Below, piece by piece: positions 50,285 through 58,753 of a stretch of 64,000 nucleotides of DNA. The translations under genes were made by a program, and so were the position numbers. This DNA comes from Streptomyces sp. Ru62 (lineage in GTDB: Bacteria; Actinomycetota; Actinomycetes; Streptomycetales; Streptomycetaceae): assembly GCF_002920615.1 (NCBI RefSeq), contig NZ_PQSU01000018.1:1-64000 (forward strand). Direction: 5' to 3'. The notes beneath the pieces are model-generated. The model did not search any database. It was not told where the DNA came from and saw only the letters and a program-made list of their open reading frames with translations. Within the stretch, counting starts at the first letter, position 1, and each line of letters begins with the position of its first letter.

Positions 50285-52360
50285 ATGGTGGACATCGCCG
50301 AAAACGGTCGTACGTGGCTCCTGTCGGGCCCCAGCAGCAGCTATGCCCTGCATCTCACCGACGCGGACGAGCTGCTCCATCTGCACTGGGGGCCACGGAT
50401 CGCCCTCGCCGACGCCGAGGCGCTCGCGGTGAGCCCGCTGCCCGGCTACTGGCCCTTCGAGTCCCCGCTCGACGGCCGGGAGGAGTACCCCGTCGAGGGC
50501 GGCCCCCGCTTCGTCCGCCCCGCGCTGTCCGTGCGCACCGAGGAGCGGCGCGGCACCGAGTGGCGCTTCGTGGCGTACGACACCGCGCAGGACGACGAGC
50601 TGCGGCTGCGCTTCGACGACGACGGCGTGGCGATCACCCTGCACTACCGGATGCGCGGCGACGTCGTGGAGCGCTGGGTGACCGTCGAGAACGGCGGCCA
50701 CGCGCGCGTGGAGCTGCTGCGGGCCGACGCGGCCACCTGGACCCTGCCCGACCGCGAGGGCTGGCGGCTGTCCCAGCTGCACGGCCGCTGGGCCGCCGAG
50801 TCCCGGCTCACCACCGCCCCCCTCACCTACGGCGAGAAGGTCATCGGCAGCCGCCGCGGCCACACCGGCCACCAGCACCTGCCCTGGGTCGCCCTCGACA
50901 CCGACGCCACCGAGGAGCGCGGCGAGGTCTACGGCTGTGCGCTCGGCTGGTCCGGCTCCTGGCGCATCGCGGTCGCCCAGCTCCCGGACGCGCGCGTGCA
51001 GATCACCGGCGGCGCCGGTTACGACGACTCGGGCCTGCTGCTCCTCGCGCCCGGGGAGTCGTACACCACCCCGGTCTTCGCGGGGCTGTGGAGCGACGGC
51101 GGCTTCGGCGGCGCGAGCCGGGCCTGGCACGCCTACCAGCGGGCGTACGTCATCCCGGACGCCGAGCGGGACCGGCCCGTGCTGTTCAACTCCTGGGAGG
51201 CCACCTTCTTCGACATCTCCGAGGAGCAGCAGCTCGCGCTCGCCCGCCGGGCCGCCGAGATCGGGATCGAGCTGTTCGTCGTCGACGACGGCTGGTTCGG
51301 CACGCGCATCAGCGACCGCGCCGGCCTCGGCGACTGGACACCCAACCCCGACCGCTTCCCGCACGGCCTCAAGCCGCTCGCCGACCAGGTGCACGGGCTC
51401 GGCATGCAGTTCGGCATCTGGGTCGAGCCCGAGATGGTCAACCCGGACAGCGACCTGTACCGGGCCCACCCGGACTGGGTGCAGTACCAGCCGGGACGCA
51501 AGCGGACGGAGCTGCGCAACCAGCTCGTTCTCAACCTCGCGCGCGAGGACGTCCAAGAGTACCTGTGGGAGCAGTTGGACACCCTGCTGTCCAGCGCCCC
51601 CATCGACTATGTGAAGTGGGACTTCAACCGCTGCTTCACCGACGCCGGCTGGCCCGGGGAGCCGTACCCGCAGCGCCTGTGGGTGGACCACGTCCGCGCC
51701 CTGTACGCCCTGCTGGACCGGCTGCGGGCCGCGCACCCCGGGGTCGCCTTCGAGTCCTGCTCGGGCGGCGGAGGCCGGATCGACCTCGGCGTGCTCGGCC
51801 GCACCGACCAGGTGTGGACCTCCGACAACACCGACCCGCTGGACCGGCTCGCCATCCAGCACGGCTTCACGCACATCCACCCCGCGCGCGTGATGGCGGC
51901 CTGGGTCACCGACAGCCCGAACACCCAGCTCAACGGGCGGGTCAGCTCGCTGCGCTTCCGGTTCGTCAGCGCCATGGCGGGCGTGCTCGGGGTCGGCGGC
52001 GACCTGACGGAGTGGAGCGCGGAGGAGCTGGCCGAGGCCCGGCGGTGGGTGGAGCTGTACAAGGAGATCCGCCCGGTCGTGCAGCACGGAGAGTTGTACC
52101 GGCTGCGGCCTCCGGCAGGAGGTCTGAGCGCCGTGCAGTACGTCCGCGGGCAGGAGACCGTCGTCCTCGCCTGGCTGCAGGCCCAGAGCTACGGCGAGCC
52201 GGTACCGGCGGTGCGGCTGCGCGGGCTCGACCCGACGGCATCGTACGAATGCCGCGAAACGGGCGAAGTGCACCGCGGCGCCGTACTGCTGCACCACGGG
52301 CTGCGCACCGGGCTCAAGGGTGACCTGGATGCGACGGTCATCCGACTGCGCCGCATCTGA
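50285..52360 (+). CDS. Alpha-galactosidase, glycoside hydrolase family 36
   Basis: A 691-residue cytosolic enzyme with no signal peptide, hydrolysing alpha-1,6-galactosides such as melibiose and raffinose. The N-terminal beta-sandwich is followed by the TIM barrel. The nucleophile is D446 in YVKWDFNRCF, and the acid/base is D514 in VWTSDNTDPLDR, preceded by FESCSGGGGRIDLGVLGRTD. WEATFFDISEEQQLALARRA and IWVEPEMVNPDS are further clan-D motifs. ATG 50285 was chosen with GTGAGG six bases upstream. It stands alone without a sugar transporter. Confidence 0.93.
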   Translation: MVDIAENGRTWLLSGPSSSYALHLTDADELLHLHWGPRIALADAEALAVSPLPGYWPFESPLDGREEYPVEGGPRFVRPALSVRTEERRGTEWRFVAYDTAQDDELRLRFDDDGVAITLHYRMRGDVVERWVTVENGGHARVELLRADAATWTLPDREGWRLSQLHGRWAAESRLTTAPLTYGEKVIGSRRGHTGHQHLPWVALDTDATEERGEVYGCALGWSGSWRIAVAQLPDARVQITGGAGYDDSGLLLLAPGESYTTPVFAGLWSDGGFGGASRAWHAYQRAYVIPDAERDRPVLFNSWEATFFDISEEQQLALARRAAEIGIELFVVDDGWFGTRISDRAGLGDWTPNPDRFPHGLKPLADQVHGLGMQFGIWVEPEMVNPDSDLYRAHPDWVQYQPGRKRTELRNQLVLNLAREDVQEYLWEQLDTLLSSAPIDYVKWDFNRCFTDAGWPGEPYPQRLWVDHVRALYALLDRLRAAHPGVAFESCSGGGGRIDLGVLGRTDQVWTSDNTDPLDRLAIQHGFTHIHPARVMAAWVTDSPNTQLNGRVSSLRFRFVSAMAGVLGVGGDLTEWSAEELAEARRWVELYKEIRPVVQHGELYRLRPPAGGLSAVQYVRGQETVVLAWLQAQSYGEPVPAVRLRGLDPTASYECRETGEVHRGAVLLHHGLRTGLKGDLDATVIRLRRI

Positions 52361-52383
52361 CTTTTCTGTCCGAATTGGCGCCT

Positions 52384-52407
52384 TCATTCCAACTCGCCGC
52401 GGAATGA
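52384..52407 (+). terminator. Weak hairpin after alpha-galactosidase
   Basis: TCATTCC at 52384-52390 pairs with GGAATGA at 52401-52407 over a 10-base loop, 24 bases after the stop. AT-containing and short, so it is a modest candidate. Confidence 0.35.
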
Positions 52408-52520
52408 GGGCCCCAGGGAAAGCGGTGCGTGAGGAGGGTCATATCCGTGACCGTCCGTCGCGCGTCATGTCCACGTAATTCCGTTGCGAAAAAAGGCGAA
52501 TTGAAGGGGAGAAGGGGGCG

Positions 52521-52549
52521 GGAATTCACGGTCGGTGACCGTGGATTCC
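52521..52549. other. 12-bp near-perfect hairpin upstream of the peptidase promoter
   Basis: GGAATTCACGGT at 52521-52532 pairs with ACCGTGGATTCC at 52538-52549, with one wobble, over a 5-base loop. It may insulate the riboswitch gene from upstream transcription or bind a regulator. The rest of 52408-52591 holds no gene and includes an unusual A tract near 52490. Confidence 0.45.
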
Positions 52550-52591
52550 CGTATCCGATCATCCGGAACCGGAACAACGGGAACCGACTGC

Positions 52592-52621
52592 TTGTTTCCG
52601 CGCGTCCTGCTCGCTTACGTT
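52592..52621 (+). promoter_or_regulatory. Putative promoter of the riboswitch-controlled peptidase gene
   Basis: TTGTTT at 52592-52597 and TACGTT at 52616-52621, spaced 18 bases, would start transcription near 52628, exactly where the riboswitch aptamer begins. Confidence 0.45.
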
Positions 52622-52627
52622 CGCCAC

Positions 52628-52818
52628 CGACCCGGGCGGAACGCCGAATCCTGCCGCCGTCCGGATTCCCCACACATGACCCGCGTCGGCAGGAGCGGGG
52701 GACCCACCAGGTACGACGGCCTGTCCGGTCTCCGCGACAGGCCAGGGGTGCAGCCGTGCCTCGCACGGCCGGGCAGCTCCAGCCCGAACCCGACAGCTCA
52801 CCTCGCAGGCGCCGGAGA
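52628..52818 (+). promoter_or_regulatory. Cyclic di-AMP riboswitch (ydaO/yuaA class)
   Basis: The leader contains the conserved blocks of the ydaO class in order: AACGCCGAATCCTGCC near 52640, AGGAGCGGGGGACCCA near 52691, the central hairpin around 52745-52772, and CCCGAACCCGACAGCTCACC near 52783 followed by TCGCAGGCGCCGGAGAGG. In Streptomyces these precede resuscitation-promoting factors and cell-wall hydrolases. High c-di-AMP generally lowers their expression. The ribosome site GGAGAGGAA lies at the 3' end, next to the aptamer. Confidence 0.85.
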
Positions 52819-52829
52819 GGAATTGCGCC

Positions 52830-53741
52830 ATGCCTGCCAAGGGTAAGCACCGACGTCCCAAGACCCCGCGTTTTTCCCGCTCCCTCGCCGTCGCCGGAAC
52901 CGGCGGCGCCGCCCTGGCCCTGCCCCTCCTCGGGGCCACCGGAGCGCACGCCGCGCCCCCCGCGCACTCCGCCCCCGGAACGGCCGTACGCAACCTTTCC
53001 GACGCGGTGGAGAAGACCGCCGCGCAGCAGGACGCGGGCGTGCGCACCTACACCGTGCGCAGCGGCGACTGCCTCGCGACGATCGCCCGGGACCAGCATG
53101 TCAGCGGCGGCTGGCAGCGGCTCTACGACGACAACCGGCAGGCCGTCGGCGCCGACCCCGGCCTCATCCACCCGGGCCTGAAGCTCAGCATCGGCGGGAA
53201 GGCCGCGCCGGCCACCGCGCAGCCGGCGACCCCCGAGTCCACCGAGCCGGCTGCCCCGAAGCCCACCGAGTCCGCCGCGCCGGAGGCCACCCGGCAGGCC
53301 GCGCCGAAGCCCGCCGCCCAGCCGGCCTCCGCCGGTTACACCCTTCCGGTGGCCGGCGCCACCGTCGGCACCGGCTACCACGTCGCCGGCAGCATGTGGT
53401 CCAGCGGCCACCACACCGGCGTCGACTTCGTCGTCCCGGCCGGCACCCCCCTCAAGGCCGTCGCCGCGGGCACCGTCGTCTCCGCGGGCTGGGGTGGCGC
53501 GTACGGCAACCAGGTCGTCATCAAGCTGAACGACGGCTACTACGCCCAGTACGGCCACCTCTCCCAGCTCTCCGTCTCCGCCGGCCAGACCGTGACCGCC
53601 GGCCAGCAGGTCGGTCTGTCCGGCGCCACCGGCAACGTCACCGGCCCGCACCTGCACTTCGAGATCCGCACCACGCCGGACTACGGCTCGGACGTCGACC
53701 CGGTCGCCTACCTCCGCTCGCACGGCGTCGCCGTCGGCTGA
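52830..53741 (+). CDS. Secreted LysM-domain M23 family metallopeptidase
   Basis: A 303-residue cell-wall hydrolase. A signal sequence with an unusually long basic start (MPAKGKHRRPKTPRFSRS) leads to the ATGAHAAP cleavage region near residue 42. A LysM domain (TYTVRSGDCLATIARDQHV, ending HPGLKLSIGG) covers residues 73-122. A Pro/Ala/Glu/Thr linker of about 45 residues follows, then the LytM domain with zinc ligands in HHTGVDFVV (near residues 194-199) and HLHFEI near residue 275. It cuts peptidoglycan cross-links outside the cell. The upstream riboswitch ties it to c-di-AMP. Confidence 0.93.
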   Translation: MPAKGKHRRPKTPRFSRSLAVAGTGGAALALPLLGATGAHAAPPAHSAPGTAVRNLSDAVEKTAAQQDAGVRTYTVRSGDCLATIARDQHVSGGWQRLYDDNRQAVGADPGLIHPGLKLSIGGKAAPATAQPATPESTEPAAPKPTESAAPEATRQAAPKPAAQPASAGYTLPVAGATVGTGYHVAGSMWSSGHHTGVDFVVPAGTPLKAVAAGTVVSAGWGGAYGNQVVIKLNDGYYAQYGHLSQLSVSAGQTVTAGQQVGLSGATGNVTGPHLHFEIRTTPDYGSDVDPVAYLRSHGVAVG

Positions 53742-53777
53742 CGCCCGCCCTCCTCGCGCCACCTGCCCGCCACGCTG

Positions 53778-53816
53778 CCGAAGGCCGGACCCACGATCCC
53801 CGGGTCCGGCCTTCGG
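53778..53816 (+). terminator. 15-bp perfect terminator after the M23 peptidase gene
   Basis: CCGAAGGCCGGACCC at 53778-53792 pairs perfectly with 53802-53816 over a 9-base loop, 37 bases after the stop. Confidence 0.85.
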
Positions 53817-53935
53817 TGTACCGTGCAGCTTCTATTCCTGGCTTTGCGAACTATTTAGAAGTGGCTCATCTCACCATTCGTCAAGCCCTGCTTACGGTCG
53901 CGTAGGTCACATCCGAAGGTGAATCATGGTCCGAC

Positions 53936-54754
53936 GTGGCAGACGATTCGAAGAGTGACAGCAGATCAGTGATCGGGTCGTACGTGGCGGTGGGGGACAG
54001 CTTCACCGAGGGCGTCGGCGACCCCGGCCCCGACGGGGCGTTCGTGGGCTGGGCCGACCGGTTCGCGGTGCTCCTCGCCGACCGGCGTCCCGAGGGCGAC
54101 TTCCAGTACACCAACCTCGCCGTGCGCGGAAAGCTGCTGGACCAGATCGTGGCCGACCAGGTGCCGCAGGCCATCGCCCTGGCCCCGGACCTGGTCTCCT
54201 TCTGTGCGGGCGGCAACGACATCATCCGCCCCGGCACCGACCCCGACGAGGTGGCCGAGCGCTTCGAACGCGCCGTGGCCCGGCTGACGGAGGCCGCCGG
54301 CACCGTGATGGTGACGACCGGGTTCGACACCCGGGGCGTTCCCGTCCTCAAGCATCTCCGCGGCAAGATCGCCACCTACAACGGGCATGTCCGTGCCATC
54401 GCCGACCGGTACGGCTGCCCCGTCCTCGACCTGTGGTCCCTCAAGTCCGTGCAGGACCGCAGAGCCTGGGACAACGACCGGCTGCACCTCTCGCCCGAGG
54501 GGCACACGCGCGTGGCGCTGCGCGCGGGACAGGCCCTCGGTCTGGACGTCCCGGCCGATCCGGAGCAGCCGTGGCCGCCGCTGCCGCCCCGGGGCACGCT
54601 GGAGGTCCGCCGCGACGACGTCCAGTGGGCCCGGGAGTACCTCGTCCCCTGGATCGGCCGACGGCTGCGCGGTGAGTCCTCGGGCGACCACGTGACCGCC
54701 AAGGGCACCCTGTCGCCGGACGACATCAAGATGCGGATCGCTCCGGTGGCCTGA
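53936..54754 (+). CDS. SGNH/GDSL hydrolase
   Basis: A 272-residue cytosolic esterase-like protein. Block I YVAVGDSFTEGVGDPG holds the catalytic Ser, LAVRGKLLDQ the block II Gly region, CAGGNDIIRP the block III Asn, and NDRLHLSPEGH the catalytic Asp-His pair. No signal peptide is seen. The substrate is unknown; esterase, lipase and deacetylase members exist. GTG 53936 was chosen at the start of the polar N-terminus, but the ribosome site (GAAGGTGA) is about 15 bases away, so the start is uncertain. Confidence 0.86.
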   Translation: MADDSKSDSRSVIGSYVAVGDSFTEGVGDPGPDGAFVGWADRFAVLLADRRPEGDFQYTNLAVRGKLLDQIVADQVPQAIALAPDLVSFCAGGNDIIRPGTDPDEVAERFERAVARLTEAAGTVMVTTGFDTRGVPVLKHLRGKIATYNGHVRAIADRYGCPVLDLWSLKSVQDRRAWDNDRLHLSPEGHTRVALRAGQALGLDVPADPEQPWPPLPPRGTLEVRRDDVQWAREYLVPWIGRRLRGESSGDHVTAKGTLSPDDIKMRIAPVA

Positions 54755-54774
54755 CCCCCCCGACCCGCCGTCCG

Positions 54775-54811
54775 CCACGGCCCGTGCCGGCACCACCGGC
54801 GCGGGCCGTGG
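54775..54811. terminator. 16-bp bidirectional terminator between SGNH hydrolase and TetR genes
   Basis: 54775-54790 (CCACGGCCCGTGCCGG) pairs with 54796-54811 over a 5-base loop with a single G-U pair. It lies between two converging stop codons. Confidence 0.8.
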
Positions 54812-54868
54812 CGTTCCGGGCGCGGAACGCACCCCCTCCGCGCGGCGGCTTCCGGCAGGGCCCGATCG

Positions 54869-55489
54869 TCAGCGTTGCCTGTCGGCCAACGCCTCCCGTT
54901 CCAGGCCCAGTTCGCGAGCGAGAGCGTCGTCCACCCACTCCTGCGCCCGGGACCGGGGCACCGCGCCCGGGTACGACGTGAGCTGTACCGCCAGCCCGTC
55001 CAGCAGCGCGGTCAGCCGCAGTGCCGTGCCGGCCGGGTCCGCACAGGCGAACTCACCGGCCGCCACGCCCTCGGCGATGACGTCCGCGATCGCCGCCTTC
55101 CACTGCTCGTCCAGCTCCCGGGTGACCTCCCGCAGGGCGGGCTCGCGCAGGGACACGGCCCAGCCCTCGATCCACAGCCGCCAGCCCTTCGCCTGCCCGG
55201 TCGGCGCGTACCAGCGCACCGCCGACCGCAGCCGGCGCAGCGCGGTGGTCCGCCGGCCCAGCAGCTTGCGCAGGCGCGCGAGGTCGTCCTCGGCCGCGTA
55301 GGTGAACGCGGCGGCGACCAGCTTCTCCTTGGTGGAGAAGTGGTACAGCACCAGCGCGTTGCTCACACCGAGGGTCGCGGCCACGTCGGCGATCCTGACC
55401 GCCGCCACGCCCCGCGCCTCGATCTGCTCGATGGCCGCCCGCAGCAGCTCCTCCCGCCGCTCGGCCACGCTCAACCGCACTCTCGCCAC
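54869..55489 (-). CDS. TetR family transcriptional regulator
   Basis: A 206-residue repressor. Residues 8-55 are the TetR helix-turn-helix (RREELLRAAIEQIEARGVAA, IADVAATLGVSNALVLYHFS). The C-terminal domain (AVRWYAPTGQAKGWRLWIEG) resembles the BetI-like subgroup. GTG 55489 is the start. It is transcribed in the same direction as the dehydrogenase gene 56 bases upstream, so it may be cotranscribed with and control it; see the palindrome at 56818. Confidence 0.88.
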   Translation of the reverse strand: MARVRLSVAERREELLRAAIEQIEARGVAAVRIADVAATLGVSNALVLYHFSTKEKLVAAAFTYAAEDDLARLRKLLGRRTTALRRLRSAVRWYAPTGQAKGWRLWIEGWAVSLREPALREVTRELDEQWKAAIADVIAEGVAAGEFACADPAGTALRLTALLDGLAVQLTSYPGAVPRSRAQEWVDDALARELGLEREALADRQR

Positions 55490-55545
55490 GCGGTCACCCT
55501 AGTCGTTGACCCCGTTGCCGCCGAAGCCGTCGCGTGGCAGGCCCG

Positions 55546-56736
55546 TCACCGGTACCACCCGAACCGTTCCGCGATCACCGGCAACCGGTCGGCCGCCAGG
55601 GCGTGCGCGGCCGCGCGCGGGGTCGTACCGTCGGCCTCCGCGCGGTCCAGCATCCGGCCGGTCAGGGCGCGCATCGAGCGCCGGATGTGCCCGAACGCCT
55701 CGTCGGCGTCCGCGCCGATGTCGCCGAACAGGGTCCACCACCACCAGGCGTTCGTCGCGGAGTTGACCACCACGTCCGGCAGCACCGTCACCCCGCGCGC
55801 GGTCAGCAGCGCCTCCGCCCCGGGCACGACGGGCATGTTGGCGGCCTCGACGATCCAACGCGCCCGGACCCGGTCCTGGTTCGCACGGTCGACGGCGTAC
55901 GACACGGCGGCCGGCACCAGCACCTCCGCCTCCACGGACAGCCAGGCGTCGCCGGGCAGTTCGCGGTCGCCGGGGCGCAGCGCGCCGCGGTCCACGGTGC
56001 CGTAGCCGTCCCGCGCCGCCAGCAGCGCCTCGACGTCGAGCCCCGCCGGGTTGGCGATCGTGCCCTTGATGTCGGCGACGGCCACGACCGTCAGACCCGC
56101 GCGCGCGAGGAAGCGCGCGGTGGCCCCGCCCATCGTGCCGAGACCCTGCACGGCGACCCGGGTGCCCGGATACGGCACCGCCGCCCGGTCCAGGGCCGTC
56201 AGCACCGACTCGGCGACCCCGCAGCCGCCCGCCAGCTCGTCCAGGCCGATGCCGTCCACCTCCACCGCGAAGGCGTCCGCAAGCCGTTTGCGGGCCGTCG
56301 CCTCGTCGTCCAGCAGCGGATAGACCGCCTGGACCGAGGAGACCAGGCCCGCCTCGGCCGCCGCGCGGTCCACCAGCTCCTGGGTGAGACCCAGGTCCTC
56401 GCCGGTGGTCCAGCAGCTCTCCACGTACGGCCGCATCGCGCGCAGATAGCGGACGAGGAGCCCGTACGCCTCCGGGTCCCGGGGGTCGCAGTCGATGCCG
56501 CCCTTGGCGCCGCCGAGCGGGATGTAGCGGCCCTCGGGGTCGTAGTGCAGGGCCTCCTTCATCGTCATGCCGCGGGCGAGCCCCGCCACCTCCTCCAGCG
56601 TGCAGCCGGGCCGCATCCGCAGCCCGCCGCTCGCCACGCCCCGCACCAGCCGGTCCACGACCAGGAAGCCCTGGCGGCCGGTGACGTGGTCGGTCCAGAC
56701 GAGCGACAGCAGGGGGGTGGTCATCGGGGTGGTCAT
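55546..56736 (-). CDS. Glu/Leu/Phe/Val dehydrogenase family (valine/leucine dehydrogenase type)
   Basis: A 396-residue amino acid dehydrogenase. GGLRMRPGCTLEEVAGLARG and MTMKEALHYDPEGRYIPLGG then AKGGIDCDP hold the substrate-binding and catalytic Lys; WTTGEDLGLT follows; VAVQGLGTMGGATARFLARA is the NAD-binding motif. It converts branched-chain amino acids to 2-oxo acids and ammonia reversibly. In Streptomyces this feeds polyketide precursors. The start MTTPMTTPLL was chosen because GAGGA lies six to eight bases upstream. Glutamate or phenylalanine use cannot be excluded. Confidence 0.85.
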   Translation of the reverse strand: MTTPMTTPLLSLVWTDHVTGRQGFLVVDRLVRGVASGGLRMRPGCTLEEVAGLARGMTMKEALHYDPEGRYIPLGGAKGGIDCDPRDPEAYGLLVRYLRAMRPYVESCWTTGEDLGLTQELVDRAAAEAGLVSSVQAVYPLLDDEATARKRLADAFAVEVDGIGLDELAGGCGVAESVLTALDRAAVPYPGTRVAVQGLGTMGGATARFLARAGLTVVAVADIKGTIANPAGLDVEALLAARDGYGTVDRGALRPGDRELPGDAWLSVEAEVLVPAAVSYAVDRANQDRVRARWIVEAANMPVVPGAEALLTARGVTVLPDVVVNSATNAWWWWTLFGDIGADADEAFGHIRRSMRALTGRMLDRAEADGTTPRAAAHALAADRLPVIAERFGWYR

Positions 56737-56759
56737 GGGGTTTCCTCGGGAGAGCGATG

Positions 56760-56833
56760 AGGTGATCACCTGAACGGCGAGTCAGTATCCGGAGCCGGTC
56801 CGGACCCTGTCAACGCGCTGAACGGATGTTCAG
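56760..56833. promoter_or_regulatory. Two palindromes in the divergent dehydrogenase/MBL promoter region
   Basis: AGGTGATCACCT (56760-56771) is a perfect 12-base palindrome. CTGAAC-GGAT-GTTCAG (56818-56833) is a 16-base inverted repeat of the size TetR dimers bind. The TetR gene downstream of the dehydrogenase is the obvious candidate ligand-responsive repressor. Confidence 0.45.
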
Positions 56834-56919
56834 TAGCGGGCGGGCGCGCCCCTCCGTGGCCCCGCCACCGGCCGGGCCGACCATAATGGGGGACCTCATC
56901 CACTCCACCGGGAGGTACC

Positions 56920-58095
56920 GTGACCGGTCTGCGTTCCGCGAGCTCCGGGCTCCGCGCGCTGCGGCCCGCTGCGTTCGGAGCGGACCCGGGGGGTGAGCGC
57001 ATGGCACGCATCCGCCGCTCGCCGCACTTCAAGGACGGCGTCTTCCAGAACCCCGGCGGCCCCGCCCGCACCCGGCCCTCCGGATCCTCGCTGGACCTCG
57101 CCAAGGTGTTCCTGGACAAGGACACCCGGCCGCTGCGCGCCCCCAAGGGCACCGTCCCGGTGCACCCCACGACCTTCGCCGACCTGGCCAAGCCGCCCGC
57201 CACCGGACTGCGGCTGACCTGGATGGGCCACTCCAGCGTGCTCGCCGAGATCGACGGCCACCGGGTCCTGTTCGACCCGGTCTGGGGCGAGCGCTGCTCC
57301 CCGTTCCCCTTCGCCGGGCCCAAGCGGCTCCACCCGGTGCCGCTGCCGCTGGCCGCACTCGGCCCGGTCGACGTCGTCGTCATCTCGCACGACCACTACG
57401 ACCACCTGGACCTGCCCAGCATCAAGGCGCTGGCCGACACGGACACCCTGTTCGCCGTGCCGCTCGGCGTCGGTGCCCACCTCGAACACTGGGGCGTCTC
57501 CCCGGACCGGCTGCGCGAACTGGACTGGCACGAGTCCACCCGGGTCGGCGGCCTCACCCTCACCGCCACCCCGGCCCGCCACTTCTGCGGCCGGGGCCTG
57601 CGCAACACCCAGCACACCCTCTGGGCGTCCTGGGCCGTCGCCGGCGAGGAACACCGGATCTACCACAGCGGCGACACCGGCTACTTCGACGGCTTCAAGG
57701 ACATCGGCGCCGCGCACGGCCCGTTCGACGCCACGATGATCCAGATCGGGGCGTACAGCGAGTTCTGGCCCGACATCCACATGACCCCCGAGGAGGGCCT
57801 GCGCGCCCACCTCGACCTCCAGGGCGGCGCGCCGCACGGCGTCCTGCTGCCCATCCACTGGGGCACCTTCAACCTCGCCCCGCACCCGTGGGCCGAACCG
57901 GGGGAGTGGACGAAGGAGGCCGCCGAGGAGGCCGGCCAGGCGGTGGCCCTGCCCCGGCCGGGCGAGCCCTTCGAACCCGCCGGCAAGCTGCCGGCCGAGG
58001 CGTGGTGGCGCAGCGCGTCGGGGGACGTGCGGCGCACCTGGCGCTCGGTCGGAGCGTTCGTCGCGGAGCCGCCCGCGCGCGGCACCGGCGGCTGA
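56920..58095 (+). CDS. MBL-fold metallo-hydrolase (NAPE-PLD/UlaG-like)
   Basis: A 391-residue metallo-beta-lactamase-fold protein. TWMGHSSVLAEIDGHRVLFD starts the fold; the metal motif is SHDHYDHLD with H157, H159, D161 and H162; ATPARHFCGRG and YHSGDTGYFDGF carry further ligands; and IPIHWGTF-like LLPIHWGTFNLA closes the site. This set matches the N-acyl-phosphatidylethanolamine phospholipase D-like group, though bacterial substrates are unknown. GTG 56920 has GGGAGGT five bases upstream. An internal ATG at 57001 is less likely. Confidence 0.88.
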   Translation: MTGLRSASSGLRALRPAAFGADPGGERMARIRRSPHFKDGVFQNPGGPARTRPSGSSLDLAKVFLDKDTRPLRAPKGTVPVHPTTFADLAKPPATGLRLTWMGHSSVLAEIDGHRVLFDPVWGERCSPFPFAGPKRLHPVPLPLAALGPVDVVVISHDHYDHLDLPSIKALADTDTLFAVPLGVGAHLEHWGVSPDRLRELDWHESTRVGGLTLTATPARHFCGRGLRNTQHTLWASWAVAGEEHRIYHSGDTGYFDGFKDIGAAHGPFDATMIQIGAYSEFWPDIHMTPEEGLRAHLDLQGGAPHGVLLPIHWGTFNLAPHPWAEPGEWTKEAAEEAGQAVALPRPGEPFEPAGKLPAEAWWRSASGDVRRTWRSVGAFVAEPPARGTGG

Positions 58096-58283
58096 GCCGA
58101 CTCGGCCGACCGCGCCGAGCGACCCCACCGCGCTGACCATCTACCGCACCTTCGTCTCCTGGACCCTCGCCTGCCTCCTCGTGGACAAGCGCCAGGCCGT
58201 GGACAACCCCGAGGAACCGGACCCCGTGCTGCGCCTCGGCCTGCACCGGCTGCCCGCCGGCGACTATCGGCGGGCTCGCTCGC

Positions 58284-58753
58284 CCCTACCCGCGCACCCG
58301 CTGGTTCGTCGACGTGCACAGCTACTCCGAGGACATGCTGACCGTCTGGGGCGACGACGAGAACCAGTCCCACGACTCGTCCCAGAACTTCCTCAACGCC
58401 GTCCACGGCCATCAGCGCGGCCTCGGCGCGGACACCTATGCGGAATACCTCCCGAAGTCCGACGCCGACGACGCCGTCGTGCTCGCCGAACAGTTCTGCG
58501 CGGCCCTGCACGGCGTACGCGGCCGCACCTACCGTCCGATGTCCGGCTACCACCTCTACCCGACCTGCGGAACCAGTGACGACTACGCCTACTCCCGGCA
58601 CATCGTCGACGAGCGGAAGGGCAAGATCCTCGGCTTCACCATCGAGCGGGCGACGCGACCGGCGGCTTCCACCCGCCGTGGACCGAGATGGAGCGGATCA
58701 TCCTGGACGTCGACGCCGGACTCGTCCGGTTCTGTCTCACGGCACTCACCTGA
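58284..58753 (+). pseudogene. Remnant of an M14 zinc carboxypeptidase gene
   Basis: From PYPRTRWFVDVHSYSED on, the sequence reads like the C-terminal half of a secreted M14 carboxypeptidase, including the third zinc ligand His (VDVHSYSE), GDDENQS, SGYHLYPTCGTSDDYAYS and the catalytic Glu in GFTIE. Right after GFTIE one base is missing at 58647-58648. The tail GDATGGFHPPWTEMERII and on to the TGA at 58751 lies in the next frame. No N-terminal half with the HxxE zinc site is found upstream; 58096-58283 has no recognisable domain. The gene is therefore truncated and frameshifted. Confidence 0.75.

Noticed and set aside
58096..58283. Candidate N-terminal half of the M14 carboxypeptidase
   Set aside because: No HxxE zinc motif or signal peptide is found in any frame, so the remnant is limited to the C-terminal part.
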